This document shows, piece by piece, positions 35,695 to 46,944 of a stretch of DNA of 64,000 bases. Positions within the stretch are counted from its first letter, which is position 1. Each line of letters opens with the position of its first letter. The notes under the pieces are model-generated. The model had not been told where the DNA came from and did no database searches. It worked only from the letters and a program-made list of their open reading frames with translations. The DNA comes from Patiria pectinifera (Eukaryota > Echinodermata > Asteroidea > Valvatida > Asterinidae): positions 34,368,900 through 34,432,899 of the forward strand of contig CM057149.1 of the NCBI GenBank assembly GCA_029964075.1. Reading direction: 5' to 3'. The position numbers and the translations under genes are program-made.

Positions 35695-38600
35695 GTTTGA
35701 TGATTTAGACTGTTTGAGAGGAACGAGAAATTGACATTGTTGGTGGATTAACTTTGCACAGTGGTTATTACAATTTTTAGTTGACCGAATTATTGGTCCA
35801 AAAAAACTTTTCCTTGCATATTTTGCCGGATTTTAATTCTAGTTTAATGTCGAGTAGACGTGTGCTATTTATGAGCTAACTGTTATGATTGAAGGATTGA
35901 TTGGAAATAATGCTTATCCTGCTGCCTGCCCTTAGTGCCTATTTTTTTCACGATGTCAAAAAAACTTAAGGATTCATCGCTCCTGTTTTTTTCATGGTTA
36001 CTCATTTGGGAAACCCCGGCCCTACTGCTCATCTGAAACTTGGATATTTCCAAATTTTTGATGAGCAGGGCTGGGTTTTAACTAGGCAAACAAGTATGCG
36101 GAAAAGTTAATTCTGGGTTTAGATTTTAAAAACTGGCAAATCATGAAAAGAATGGCAGAGAATGTTGCGTTCGTTCCTTCCTGGTCATGCTGGTGGCATT
36201 ATCAGTATCAGTATCACATCGACAACAAGCAATGCAATTATACTGCAATTATATTTTGATTCCTAAATTGTTACTCAAATATCAATAACAGTCCCTAGTA
36301 TCCCATTCCAAGGAATCCTGACCTTTGTGGACAGCCACATAACACGCACAATTTTAGAGATTCCTTAACCCTAACCTTCCCAAATCCTCCATAATCCTCT
36401 GCAAAATGGAGGAATTTGCAGAATAAGGTGTTTCATGATAATATGCGCCATCTTGCCGACGGGGCAATTTTACACGTGTTGCTATGTACGCATCCAAGTC
36501 ATCATGCAGTCATTCCAAAATACGCCCGCTGCTAGCAACACGTGTTCTTTTTGCCCCATGAACAAGATGGCACATATTACTGTGAAACACCTTAATGAGG
36601 CTAAACGGCAAACACGTGTCAAGGTCTTGGGCCGGACCTTGTGTTGTTTGCGCTCAGCCGTGCACAAATTTAAGCCTAGATTATACTTGAAATCCTCCGC
36701 ACTGCTCCAGGTTGTCACTGTCTCTGCCTCAACATATTGACAGTGATTGCTGGAGGATTTTGCAGGATTGAGGCAGTGGTCACCCCTCCAAGGACCACAT
36801 TTAAGAAATAACGGAGGTTGAGGTTGCATCCTTGCAAAAGTGCCCAGGGAGTTAAGATTAATGTATAATTGACTCATTAGCATTCATGTCATGACTTTTT
36901 CCCTCTTCAGGTCGATTCCCATGTCAACAGCTGCTCAGGTAGAGGCCAATCTACAAAATATTTACACAGTTTCTACTGTTGAGGTAAATATACAATGTAA
37001 TAAGCCAGTTCGGTATTCCAAAATAGTCTGGTGCACAACAATATTCGACGATTTATAATTCAGGATAAACGCGGCAGATAAATACACACAAATTCTGTGG
37101 GGGACGTGGTAACCCAAACTGCATTCTGTGTAATTGTTCATGCAATCGGAAAGAGATTCGCTTTCGTTCGCTTAAAAGTTTGAGCACACAAGACACCTAA
37201 AAACACTTCGCTGTCCAAATGATTTTTGCAAAATGTTGCTTCAGAACACGACGATCTCTTCAATTTTGCTGGTACCCCGCTATGCTTTTGCTCGCATACG
37301 ATGGAGTGTTTATCCTGAAGAAGAAAAAATTGTCAAATCTTGATGTGCACATGCATGTATGCATGCGCAGTTGGGATACCAAACTAGCTTATTGTCCTAC
37401 ACTTGTAATTTGGCATTACAATTGTGCATCTGCATATATATATATATATCAAAATTTGCTAATTTTGACTTTTGGATGAACACAGGTGATTAGTGTGGCA
37501 ACCAAATTTACAATCTGAAATTTTTTAAGCAATTATTTTTTAACACTGTAGATGGGGAATGAAGGGAAAAAAATGTTGCAACCTGACGCCACTTCAGGGG
37601 TTGTGTACAAAGTCTATGGAGAGTCAAGAGTCAAGTATTTCCTAACAAAATTGGAAGTGTTTCTCAGTCCCAGAGTCATGTCTTATCATTTTTTTTTGCA
37701 ATGAATGTAGAACAAGATATTTTTTCTCGTACAAGAAGTTTTCTTGAATTTGCTTGTTGTTTTTGTTTATCCCGAATAGAAAATACACATGAAATTCAAG
37801 CCCTGATTTCGCATGTATCCATTTGTAAAACACATGTGTACATTTGAAATTTATCTGAATTGTATTTTATTTGTTTCTTTGTTGCTAGAAATGAACGCAT
37901 GAAATCAGTTTGTTCAGTGTAACCAATTCAATACTGACCAAGAATCTGTCAGATTGTTAGTTCCTCCTACTGTGCTGTGACCACAGTCAAAAACAAGATG
38001 TCAAGAACCGTGGAAATATTTCAGCCCAAAGTAACTAAATTATTATTACTTTATTTTCAGAGCTTCTGGGCAGTTTACAACAACATCCCTGATGTTGACA
38101 AGCTAGCTTACCGCTTCAGTTATCATCTAATGAGGAACAACATCAAGCCTATGTGGTAGGTGTATTTGACCCGAATGCTGCTGGCTTGATAAGCAGTCAA
38201 AGGGCCCGTGTCATGTATTTTATTTCTATTTGTTTCAATCCTTGAAGGTGCACTTTTGTGTCTCATTTTAACCCTATTTTCAATGTTCATAATTGCCATT
38301 TTTATGAGCAAAAGTGTGATGTCATTTCAGACAGAGACCTCAATGTTACAGCTATTTCTGCACCAAAAGTTGCCAGAATTTTTGATACCGTGCTTTTTTT
38401 GGGGGGGGGGGCGATTCGTTGTTGTGTCAGTACATGGCAGTAAGCCAGTGAGCAATTTTTTTCACAAATGTTTTTGATGAGAAATGATTGGATTCACAAT
38501 TTTAACAGAAAACACATAAACTGAACAGCGTCTTCCTGAAATGACATCACACCAACAGCACCCTCAGTTGTCCGGAAAAGCATTTACAATTTTAAATGTC

Positions 38601-41600
38601 TAAAGAAGTGCACTTTTCAGTAAAATCAACCAAAAAGGAATGTCAAATAGTTTTCACACATTTTAAGAGGAGTAGAAACTTTCACAAAATATGTTCCTAA
38701 GAGAAATTCATTGCATGGACCCTTTAACTATTGGTGTATCTTATAACAGCTCTGAACAAAAGTCTGCATAACAAAGCAATAGATCCTTTGCAATCAGCGG
38801 CCATCTTTGAGGTTTTTTTTGTTATTTTAATTCAGTTAACAATGAGTGAACTACATGTAGAGATTGGCGTTTGTTGAGTTACAAACGTAGAGTGGTCGGG
38901 CTCGTATCTATTTCTGTCATAAAGTTTGCCACAATAATCAACTGAAAATTCATTTTAAACATTTTCTGCCTGCAGCTAGAGGGCGCTGTAACATTTTATG
39001 ACATCACTAGTACAACCTAGCCAGAGACTAACATCGTTGAAAGCAAGTTCACATCTTTTTCCACTTTCAAATTATAGGGCACTTCTGGTTTGGACCGGAA
39101 GGAAGGGTCACATGATTTGGCACACACGAGATAAAATAGAGATGCGGATTATTCTATCAATTCCAGCAAAAGTCAAGTTCAGGTCTCTCGCAGTTGATTT
39201 TATATTGATTTTCAAAGATTAAATCTAGAAATCTTTAATTGCTTGTATTTGACACCCCATGACGTCAGAGTAATATGCACCACGGGGGATGAGGGTCGAT
39301 ATTTGTTGAAAGTTACAAGTTCATACCATAAACCGTTTAGGAGAAAACCTGCGGAGAGATATTGCGCAGGAAAAAAAAGGAATAAAGAAAGAAGATTTAT
39401 CAGAACGATTCTAAACAGTGGTTGGGTTATGCCCGACCACTCAACAAGAGGCCAACTCGTGTGTATCCTAGTGGAACAAAAGCACACACCAATGCAAAGG
39501 ATCCATGAATTTGATATATCTGCTTCTAAATATTTTCTTTCTTTAAATCTTTACACTGGCTGGTAATGGTTGTACTGTTTTTACCAGACCAAATTACCTA
39601 TTTTAGAAAAAAATTATTCCTATTCCAAAAACTTTACTCCGTATCAGGCAAGTTGGTACACAATTGAACTTTCGCCGTTTGCACGTTAGCCACGCCCCTT
39701 AGACAACCCATGGAATTTTGTACAGTAAGTTTTGTTTGTCTCAGATTTTGCGCGCTCCGCGTCCATTTGTATATCATGTAATTGGACAGTATTTCACAAG
39801 CTGCATTGATGCAATTCTACCGCGATAGGTCAATACATGTACCTTCCTTTATTTTCTGGTGAATCCAATGCAATATCCAACTAATGCACTGTGTTGGTAT
39901 TTTCTTAGAATTTCCTGTTTATTTCTGTTAAGAGAAATCGGGTTCCAGTATTGAGAATATTGAACTGTAAAGGGTCCAAGAGATGAATTTTCCTCAGGAA
40001 CATATGATGTGCAACTTTCTACTCCTCTTAAATGTATGCAAAATATAGTTATGACTTTCCTTTTCGGTTAATCTTATTAAAAAGTGCAATTTAAACATTT
40101 AACATTTTCCATTCTTCTCCGTACAACTGGAGGCACTGTTGCTGTGATGTCATTTCAGGAAGTTGAGGGGTTTTCTGTTCAAATTGTGAACCCAAAAATT
40201 TGCTCATTGAAAACATTAGTGAGAAAAGTTTGCTCATCGGCTTACTACCATTTACTGACACAACACAAAATCAATTAAAAAAACAAAGTTATCAACAACA
40301 AAATATCAACAATTCTGGCAACTTTTTGTGCTGATATAGCTGCAGAGCATTGAGGTTTTTGCCTGAAATGACACAAAGATGCATTTTCAAGGATTGCATT
40401 AAAAATATTACATTGCTTAGCCCCTTTAAGAAAATATGTCTTATAGGAACTCCTCATGGAATTTGACCTCTTACCAGATATTGCAAACACTTTCTTCTTT
40501 TTTATAAATTATTTCATAGTCAATTCTTCCTACTGATCAATGTTTTATTCTCAATTTGCACTGATGTCATGTAAGCCGGTAAAAAGAAAGCATGCAGGAA
40601 AAGGAAAGTGCATATCACAAACATTTCAAGGAAAAGCTGCTATCTGCGTTTCCCAAACAGTACCAAGTGGTTACTCTTACAAAGAAATCATTGAAATGTG
40701 ATGACCAAGGAAACTCATTGGTGAAATTGTATTTCCCATGTCATTGAGCTCTAGTGCTGTGCCCGCATGACCTACAATGATCTTTGTCATGTGATCATTA
40801 TTTGAAACAGTCAGAAGGCCATGACTTTGTAAACTTGTGCATTGCCTGAAGGTTTTTCTTGGACCATAGTTCTGTGTTTCCACAGTCATTTGAGGCAGTA
40901 GGCCTACTGTTCGTTGTTTTTTTGAGGGAGATGGACTCAAGGGCTTTCTGAATTGATAGAGTAAGGTTCCCCAGCAAACCTCCACTCACCCCCCGCCCCC
41001 CTATTCACTTGAGGCATGTGCATCCTCCATCCCCTTGTACCCAAACTCAGAAAGAAAGCAAATGGGTTTTCTATTGTTATAATCACACAGAGTGCCCACC
41101 TCTTCAATAAGAAACCCAGCAAGATTTCCCCCTGCAAATCTTTCCCAAGTTACATCACTCCCTACCCCCACCCTGTATTAATTAATCCAGGCACGTGATC
41201 GCTGTACACTCACGAGGCCCCCTTCAATGGAGAAACCATTGTGCACGCTGTTGTACAAAGCAACTGCCCCATAATGGATTATCTGAACAATAGCTAGCTC
41301 AATGCCTTCGCCATTGAAGGGGGCCTCCATGATAGAATTGATAGCATGCCAAGAATGGTCAATATACACAGGCAGGCAGCTTTTCCTCAGATCAGCTGAT
41401 TTTCGCTTATTAAAAATGGAAAAAAAATACCTTTTAAAAACTGTGCTCCTTTGGAATTTATTCTTACGTTGTATAAATTTCTAAAGCTTTATCACATTTT
41501 GTTTTCTTGAGTTGTTCTTAATAAAAACATTGCACTTTCTGTTGAAATTTTCAGGGAAGATCCAAGCAATGCAAGCGGAGGGGACTGGAAATTCAAAGTA

Positions 41601-44600
41601 CCAAAAGAGCAGACGGTGAGAACGTGTCTGATCTTGTGTTGCATTTTTTTAAATTGGAAAACAGATTATATTACAGGCAGTGGGGACAGGTGTGGCACAC
41701 TGATGAGTTCCTTGTTTTCTATTCGTCACCTGAGTTCATGTTTTTAGCCGCTCTGTGTTTCCTGTGTAGTGGTTGAATGAACAGATCTGGCTACTGACTA
41801 CCTAGAAAAAAGGGCAGTTCTCAGGAAAAACATAATTCATTACCAAATATAAATGGAAAACAACGTTGTAATGTTCAATATTACCGGTAGGTGTTAACAC
41901 TGTAAACTCAGTGTGTTACCTCCCGTAAGAAAAATCCAAGTCACCTCCCCACCAAGCTGGGGAGGTAACTTTCACTTGGGAGGTAACACGCCGAGTAAAC
42001 AGTGTTTTTACGTCGGTGAAGGGCAAAACCTAATATTGAATTTACATCATCCCAGGCAAATAGCATCTTCTGAATAGTTTCATTGCGATACCCGCCGCTA
42101 CATCAGATTCAAACCAGCTAACCGATCCCGGCAAGCTCGGCGGTTGAGTGGTAAGAAGTCTGCACTAGGAAGCAGGAGGTCGTGGGTTTGAGTCCCACCA
42201 GAGTGATTTTTCTTACTTTCACTCTGGAGGTAACACACTTAGTAAACTGTGTTTATCCTTCGGTGAAGGGCAGATCACCCGACACAAATTCCATCTTCTG
42301 AATAATATTGTACCGCATAGTGACAAAAAGTATAGCCAAGGCTATGAAGTGCAAAAGGTGATTGTGTATGGGTGTGGGTGTGTCCAACTTGATCATTCAC
42401 AAGTTCTTCTTCATTTTGTTTCTTCAAAGCATCAAATGATTGTTTCCATTTGTCCACGCAGTGTTGTGCGTTAGTGGTGTAGTTCTCGAGACTCTAGAGC
42501 TGCATGGGTGGGGTAGTAGTGGGCATTTCAGGCAGTGATCCATGGTGTGGTCTGCTTCTCTAATGTAGCTTTGAATCTACCAGTTTTTGTCCTCAGGCGA
42601 TTGAGAGTTTTCCACTTGATCCATTTTGCTTCTGCACCAGGAGGGAGGTTTTTCAGCAGGAGGGATTTTTATGTCGGTTAGAGGAGGGTTGTTTTCGACT
42701 CTTTCTCTCCAGAGGTTGATTCTTGTTTCTTTCCGAGATGTTGTCCAGGCTTCGACATGACTTAGAAAGCTCCTCCTAGACTTCAGTCTTTGTATTGGAG
42801 GTTGGGCCTTTATGAACATTCACGAATTGATCACCTGCGAATTGAGGACAAGGCGGGGCTAGGGCTATGCATCGATTTACGGATCGGGTACCAGTAACCG
42901 ACTTTACAAATTACTTAGTTACTTCTCAGACAATGAAAAAGAAAGGTTTGAATGTCATTTGTGAGGACATTTCACAGTGAAAACTAGGCTACATGGAAAA
43001 CAAAACCAAATGTCACATTTATGACACTCGCGAATTTACTAATTATTGAAACAATGTTATTATTATTATTATTTATTCGACCATCACAAAAACAAAACAA
43101 AACAAAATTGAGTAAAACGTGCATAAAACAACAACCAACAAGTACAGTAAGACGGTAGCGGGGACCTGGGACGAAATCCGAATACATGACAAGACAAATG
43201 ACAGTTATGTGGGTCAGGGACCGCAAAAGTAAAATGAACTACTATTACCCGCGGGTATGCAGCCCCACACATAACGTTGAAAAGACAGATTACAAATACA
43301 GAAAACAACGGCCCCCGCAGGGGTGATCAAAATGAAAGAGCAATGGGTTGAGTTAAGTTACCGATAAGAATGCCTGCTTGAGGGCCCTAAGGAATCGAGG
43401 AAGGGAGTCGACAACAGCTGAGTCTTTGACATGAGGCGGTAAAGAATTCCATATTCTAGGGAAACTGCGGGTGGGGGAATGAAACAAAGCTTGTGTGCGT
43501 GAATGAAGATGGCGGAATGTAAGCACATCTGGGTGGCGTGGGTTGATTAGGATGTTGTCACTGATGGTCTCACATTGGCATAAATGTTACATGTATGTTG
43601 ATGACAGTCATCTGGAAACGATACTGATGTACATGTGTGGAGTACAATTTTTCAATTTCTTATTTAGAGATAATGTTCATTCCTTACAAACTTTAAACTT
43701 GCCAACAATGTTTATCCAACAACAGTGCTGAAAAGTATGTTATTATTATCGTGGTACAAGAATGTGTGATGAAAGCCAATCTGGAAATATTCTTGTGTGA
43801 ATATTGACTATAGTTTTTACGTCTGTTGTATTTCTCTGTCATCTCACTGACAAACCACAACATTTGCATCACCATTTTTGTTAATCAAGAGATTTTTCTT
43901 TGTTATATTTTTTTATCTCTTAGGGGAGAGCCTGGAAAGAACTCTTACTAGCGACAATAGGAGAACGTTTTTCAGACTGCATATCACCAGGTAGATGCAA
44001 GATTCACTGTATTTCTGGCTATAGACATTTCTTTTGCTAAAACTAAATGAAGAATACCCCTCTTTAAACTCTTTGCATCTGACGAGCGTATGCTATTTCG
44101 GCTCAAAATGGCGCTATCTGGAGATGGCACACCAGTATCAGGCTTTCAAGTATTCCAACTTTTCCTACTTTGCTCAAGTTAGTTTACCTTGCTCCTACTG
44201 TTTTTCTTGGAATTCCTATTTTTTTCCTACTTTTTCCTACGTTTTTGTACCACAACTCCGAAAAATGAAATCTCATTGAATATTTTTCATAGCAGTGTTA
44301 CACACTGTCATATGTAAATCACACAATGAAGGGCTTGGGCGCAGGAGTACTGTAACTGTACTTCCAAGAGCTTAGTTGAGGATGGAGCACAAGTGTTGTG
44401 AGTACAGAACATGCCAAATGAGGCTTATGGTGCTGTGACATGGGTGAGTATCAACAAAAACTACTCCTGAAAGCCTGCAAAATCTGTACTTTTATCCTGA
44501 TTTTGTCCACCAAAGTCCCACTTTTGTCCTGTCTTTTTGTTATTTTGATCCTACTGTTCTCCTACTTTTTGACCTGGGTCTGCTTGAAAGCCTGCAAAAT

Positions 44601-46944
44601 ATGTGAAATTTGCCCAACTTTACCAAATGCACAGTGAGAAATTGACATTCGCCGTGACATCACAAAGTATGAACTTAAGTACCAACAAAATTGTGAAATT
44701 TCATTTACTTTTGCAACGTCTTCAATTAATTAACCTTCCTGTTATTCCACAGAGGATGAGATCTGTGGAGTTAGCGTCAGTATACGAAACCTAGACGTTG
44801 ACATCCTCCAAGTATGGAACAAGAAAGCAGGACTGAATGACAGCGAAATCAACAGAGTAGTTGCCATGGTGAAAGACATACTACAGGGAATCGAAATCAA
44901 GACTCACTTCTACAAATGTAAGCAGCAATTTGTCTCGGGTGATTCTTTTTTTGGGGGGGGGTGGATGGGGACTGATTCTTATTTAATCCAAGAGTCATGA
45001 TTCTGTTTGGAATGGAGTGTCATTTATCAGCTGGAAAAACACTGGGGAAAATCCTTCATATTATCACCTAAAAACTAAAGACCTTGAAGGCTATGAATTT
45101 AGGCTGCAAAGTGTGACATTTTTCCTGTCCCTGTTACCTTGGTACTTTGTAATTTGCCATTTAAGTATCATTAGGAAAGACTTCAAATAAGTTTTGATTT
45201 GCTGTTTAGGTAGTTTGCTATTCACTATCACTCTTGGAGGATGACTGAATTAACCCTAGCCCCCAACAGGTTTCTCTCGGCACCCTGCCAAATGCAACAA
45301 AATGCAACTTAGCTGAAATAAGAACCCTGCTAAGTGCAACAAATTGCAACAGTGGATTCTGTTGCATTGCGCAGTGAACCCAGTGCATATCAGCCTTGGC
45401 ACCAAGCAGTTACCCTGCTAAATGCAACCAAAATGCAACAGTGGATTCTGTTTGTATTGCCTTGGCACTATGAGCAGTTACCCTGCGAAATGCAACAAGC
45501 ACAGGGACTTGAGTTGCCTGCTAAATGCAACAGTATGCAACAACTTTTTACCTTTGTTGCTTGCTGTTGTATTTTAGGGTAAGGGTTAAGGAGTGCATCA
45601 GAATTGTAAAATCGCAGATATGTCAGATGTAACCAAGACAGGAAAAAAGTGCACCCCAAATTTCTAGAATGACCCATATTCATTTGAATAGCTTGTCACT
45701 TACCTTGAGTCTGAAGGAATTATGAGCACTTCTCTGCAACTCGGCCACATATCTCAATGTTTCCTTTCCCGTCTCTGCCATTCTTTTCACAGCGCATCAG
45801 CAGCATCATGCATTTGAACGTGGACAGAAAAAATAGACTTCGATCCTTAAAGTAAAAAAACAAACTGAAGACTTCTTTTTAACATTATGTGAGCAATCTG
45901 TGTGCTTTATGGATACTGGCAGTCACCATGTGATGAATCCCTTGGGACCTTTCCGGCAGTCTCATCACACGCTCCTGCGGTTATCACGTCAAAAAGGAGC
46001 ACTGTTAGTGAGGAAATCGGAGGTACCTACCCAGGGATGAAGCATAGTATCGGAACCCTCATGAATGACAAGGAGGCTCCAAGGTTCAAGTACATACCTG
46101 GCAGTAAGGGGCGCGCCCTTGGCACTGAAGAGGTGCCCTTGGTGTGTTGCCCTGTCGCCATACGTGAGCAGTTCCATTTAGCAGCAGTACCATTCAAAGT
46201 AACCGGGGAATACCCATAGAGCTACAGAGTGTCCACCCCAAAAAAAATTAACAATTTTTTTTTTTTTTAAACGAACCCTCAAAGCGCCATCTTTTTAACA
46301 GCTTTTTATAAAAAAAAATACTTTGCAAATATTGATACATATTTAATAAAGCAGCAGAATAATTTTTTATTTGGCCATAACTCAGTAAGTATTTTTGTCA
46401 ATTGGAAAGATTTTTTCGTCGTTGAAAAGCTAATGAACTTCACTTGTCCAAAATGTATCAAGATCTGCAATGTGTTGTTTTTTTTAAGCTGTGAAAAAGA
46501 GGGTGCTTTGAGGGTTCTTTAGGTGTTTTTTTAGACACCCTGTACATTAAATTACTTGAGAGCTAACTTGCTGTACACTGTGTAGCCTGCTGGGTGCAGC
46601 CATGTTTGTGCACAAGCCTATGGGAAGTTTAACTTTTGTACGGCTGTTGTACGGCTTTTTGCAGATAACTACATTTGGTATTTAAAATGTATTTATCATT
46701 GAAGCGGAGACGCCCATAATCGAAACACACAATCGGCAAATGAGCCTTTAAACTCACCACTGAAAAATATCATTCCGTAATTTCAAACATGCTACGATCC
46801 TGCAGATTTCATTCAAAACGTCCGTGCCCATTTCGTGTAAAGTGTTGAGGAGTTAGTGCTCAAGTAATTTAATATAGCTCTATGGTAGTACCTTCCTCAA
46901 TGTTGGGTTTTGAAGGGTCCGGGAGGGGTAGGGGTAATGAATAA
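35540..46944 (+). CDS. EIF4E3: eIF4E3, class III mRNA cap-binding protein (7 exons)
   Basis: Joined exons: 35540-35694, 36911-36983, 38061-38155, 41555-41615, 43924-43990, 44753-44917 and probably 46889-46944. All introns are GT-AG and phases agree throughout, giving 223 residues (human is 224). Landmarks: [14 protein letters not shown] at 39-52, IYTVSTVE then [10 protein letters not shown] at about 69-86, SYHLMR, PMWED at 106-110, [20 protein letters not shown] at 131-142 and GVSVSIR near 157-163. These follow eIF4E3, not eIF4E or 4EHP. W108 matches the second cap-stacking tryptophan of eIF4E. At the place of the first (W56 in eIF4E) the segment reads TAAQVEANL, with no aromatic residue; mammalian eIF4E3 has Cys there. 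W79 in FWAVYNN matches the dorsal eIF4G/4E-BP contact tryptophan. The protein acts in the cytoplasm, binding the m7G cap. The start ATG has G at -3 and G at +4; an in-frame ATG at 35420 is less likely because residues before 35540 show no family similarity. Confidence 0.93.
36427..36593. mobile_element. Foldback MITE in eIF4E3 intron 1
   Basis: AAGGTGTTTCATGATAATAT with GCGCCATCTTG at the left pairs with its reverse at 36551-36593. Inside, CACGTGTTGCTA and TAGCAACACGTG form a second nested pair. About 167 bp, nearly all self-complementary. Confidence 0.65.
36911..36983 (+). CDS. EIF4E3: eIF4E3 exon 2
   Basis: The acceptor TTTTTCCCTCTTCAG is strong. Codes the end of R52 and residues 53-76 (SIPMSTAAQ to YTVSTVE), covering the loop where canonical eIF4E has its first cap-stacking Trp. 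Donor GAG|GTAAAT, phase 0. Confidence 0.93.
38061..38155 (+). CDS. EIF4E3: eIF4E3 exon 3
   Basis: Acceptor TTATTTTCAG. Codes residues 77-107 plus two bases of W108: [23 protein letters not shown]. The donor G|GTAGGT splits the W108 codon, the second cap-stacking Trp. Confidence 0.95.
38201..38723 (-). mobile_element. MITE family 1, copy 4, in eIF4E3 intron 3
   Basis: Reverse orientation. AGGGCCCGTGTCATG at the left and GCATGGACCCT next to TTAA at the right. Family core phrases present in reverse, for example TGAGCAAAAGTGTGATGTCA. It starts 46 bases after exon 3. Confidence 0.75.
39971..40425 (+). mobile_element. MITE family 1, copy 5, in eIF4E3 intron 3
   Basis: AGGGTCCAAGAGATG then GTGCAACTTTCTACTCC. 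The right third is shortened (the segment from GACATCACACTTT to the last 60 bp is deleted) but the TTAA-adjacent end remains. Confidence 0.7.
41214..41328. repeat. Inverted repeat pair in eIF4E3 intron 3
   Basis: GAGGCCCCCTTCAATGG (41214-41230) and its exact reverse complement (41312-41328) are separated by 81 bases. Likely the ends of a small foldback element. Confidence 0.5.
41555..41615 (+). CDS. EIF4E3: eIF4E3 exon 4
   Basis: The acceptor follows AAATTTTCAG. Codes the last base of W108 and residues 109-128 ([20 protein letters not shown]). The donor is ACG|GTGAGA. Confidence 0.95.
41884..42035. mobile_element. Foldback copy without tRNA core
   Basis: GTGTTAACACTGTAAACTCA then GTGTGTTACCTCCC at the left; the reverse of this with CGTCGGTGAAGGGCAAAACC at the right. 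A second inner pair, CACCTCCCC / GGGGAGGTAA, sits in the middle. The arms match those of the element at 47806-48126. Confidence 0.65.
42052..42312 (+). mobile_element. tRNA-cored foldback/SINE element, copy 1
   Basis: A tRNA-like segment (42126-42203) with a B box GGTTTGAGTCC inside a GTGGG/CCCAC T-arm is followed by GGAGGTAACACACTTAGTAAA and TTCGGTGAAGGGCAGATCAC. CATCTTCTGAATA occurs both before (42066) and after (42290) the tRNA part. In the order of pieces it matches copy 2 near 48 kb. Confidence 0.7.
43055..43559 (-). mobile_element. CR1/L2-group LINE 3' end
   Basis: On the minus strand, the last 68 codons of a reverse-transcriptase ORF (43559 down to a TAA at 43353-43355) include [12 protein letters not shown] and [15 protein letters not shown], the usual C-terminal pattern of CR1/L2/Jockey-type ORF2. 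A 3' UTR follows and then a TAATAATAATAAT tail at about 43055-43075. 5'-truncated, as expected for LINE insertion. It lies in eIF4E3 intron 4, antisense to the gene. Confidence 0.85.
43924..43990 (+). CDS. EIF4E3: eIF4E3 exon 5
   Basis: The acceptor follows a long T-rich tract ending CTCTTAG. Codes residues 129-150 plus one base, including [14 protein letters not shown], the most conserved helix of the family. Donor CAG|GTAGAT. Confidence 0.95.
44753..44917 (+). CDS. EIF4E3: eIF4E3 exon 6
   Basis: Acceptor CTGTTATTCCACAG. Codes residues 151-205 plus one base: [18 protein letters not shown], and IKTHFYK at the end, corresponding to VFYK in human. Donor AAAT|GTAAGC, phase 1. Confidence 0.95.
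45086..45673. mobile_element. Palindromic MITE family 5, copy 1, with internal tandem repeat
   Basis: The left arm GTGACATTTTTCCTGTCCCT and right arm GGACAGGAAAAAAGTGCACC... match the 250-bp element at 50980-51229. The middle is replaced by about 300 bp of CTAAATGCAACAAAATGCAA-type units. Confidence 0.6.
45285..45560 (+). repeat. AAATGCAAC tandem repeat
   Basis: Units of about 70-100 bp, each with ACCCTGCTAAATGCAAC, AAATGCAACAGTGGATTCTG and CTTGGCAC-A-GCAGTTAC, repeated about three times, the last one partial. Confidence 0.65.
45902..46222. other. GC-richer unassigned segment
   Basis: An open frame of 105 codons on the plus strand (45902-46219) and 62 on the minus. Base composition differs clearly from the AT-rich surroundings. 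No family recognised; it ends where a mariner-like MITE begins. Confidence 0.3.
46226..46541. mobile_element. Mariner-like MITE
   Basis: Ends CAGAGTGTCCACCCCAAAAA and, reversed, CAGGGTGTCTAAAAAAACAC, then both AACCCTCAAAGC. TA on both sides. 316 bp, AT-rich centre, non-coding. It lies in the last eIF4E3 intron, about 350 bp before the candidate terminal exon. Confidence 0.7.
46889..46944 (+). CDS. EIF4E3: Candidate eIF4E3 terminal exon
   Basis: Joined in the required phase after the exon 6 donor, this short exon gives a tail containing [12 protein letters not shown] and then TAA. Human eIF4E3 ends with FEGGRGKH at the same distance, and the total becomes 223 residues. The acceptor (TATGGTAG) has a poor pyrimidine tract, so the call rests on phase, length and tail similarity. 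A rival exon in the same phase starts after TTTTAAAATTTAG near 51981 and also reaches a stop after about 14 codons, but its tail shows no resemblance. Confidence 0.5.
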
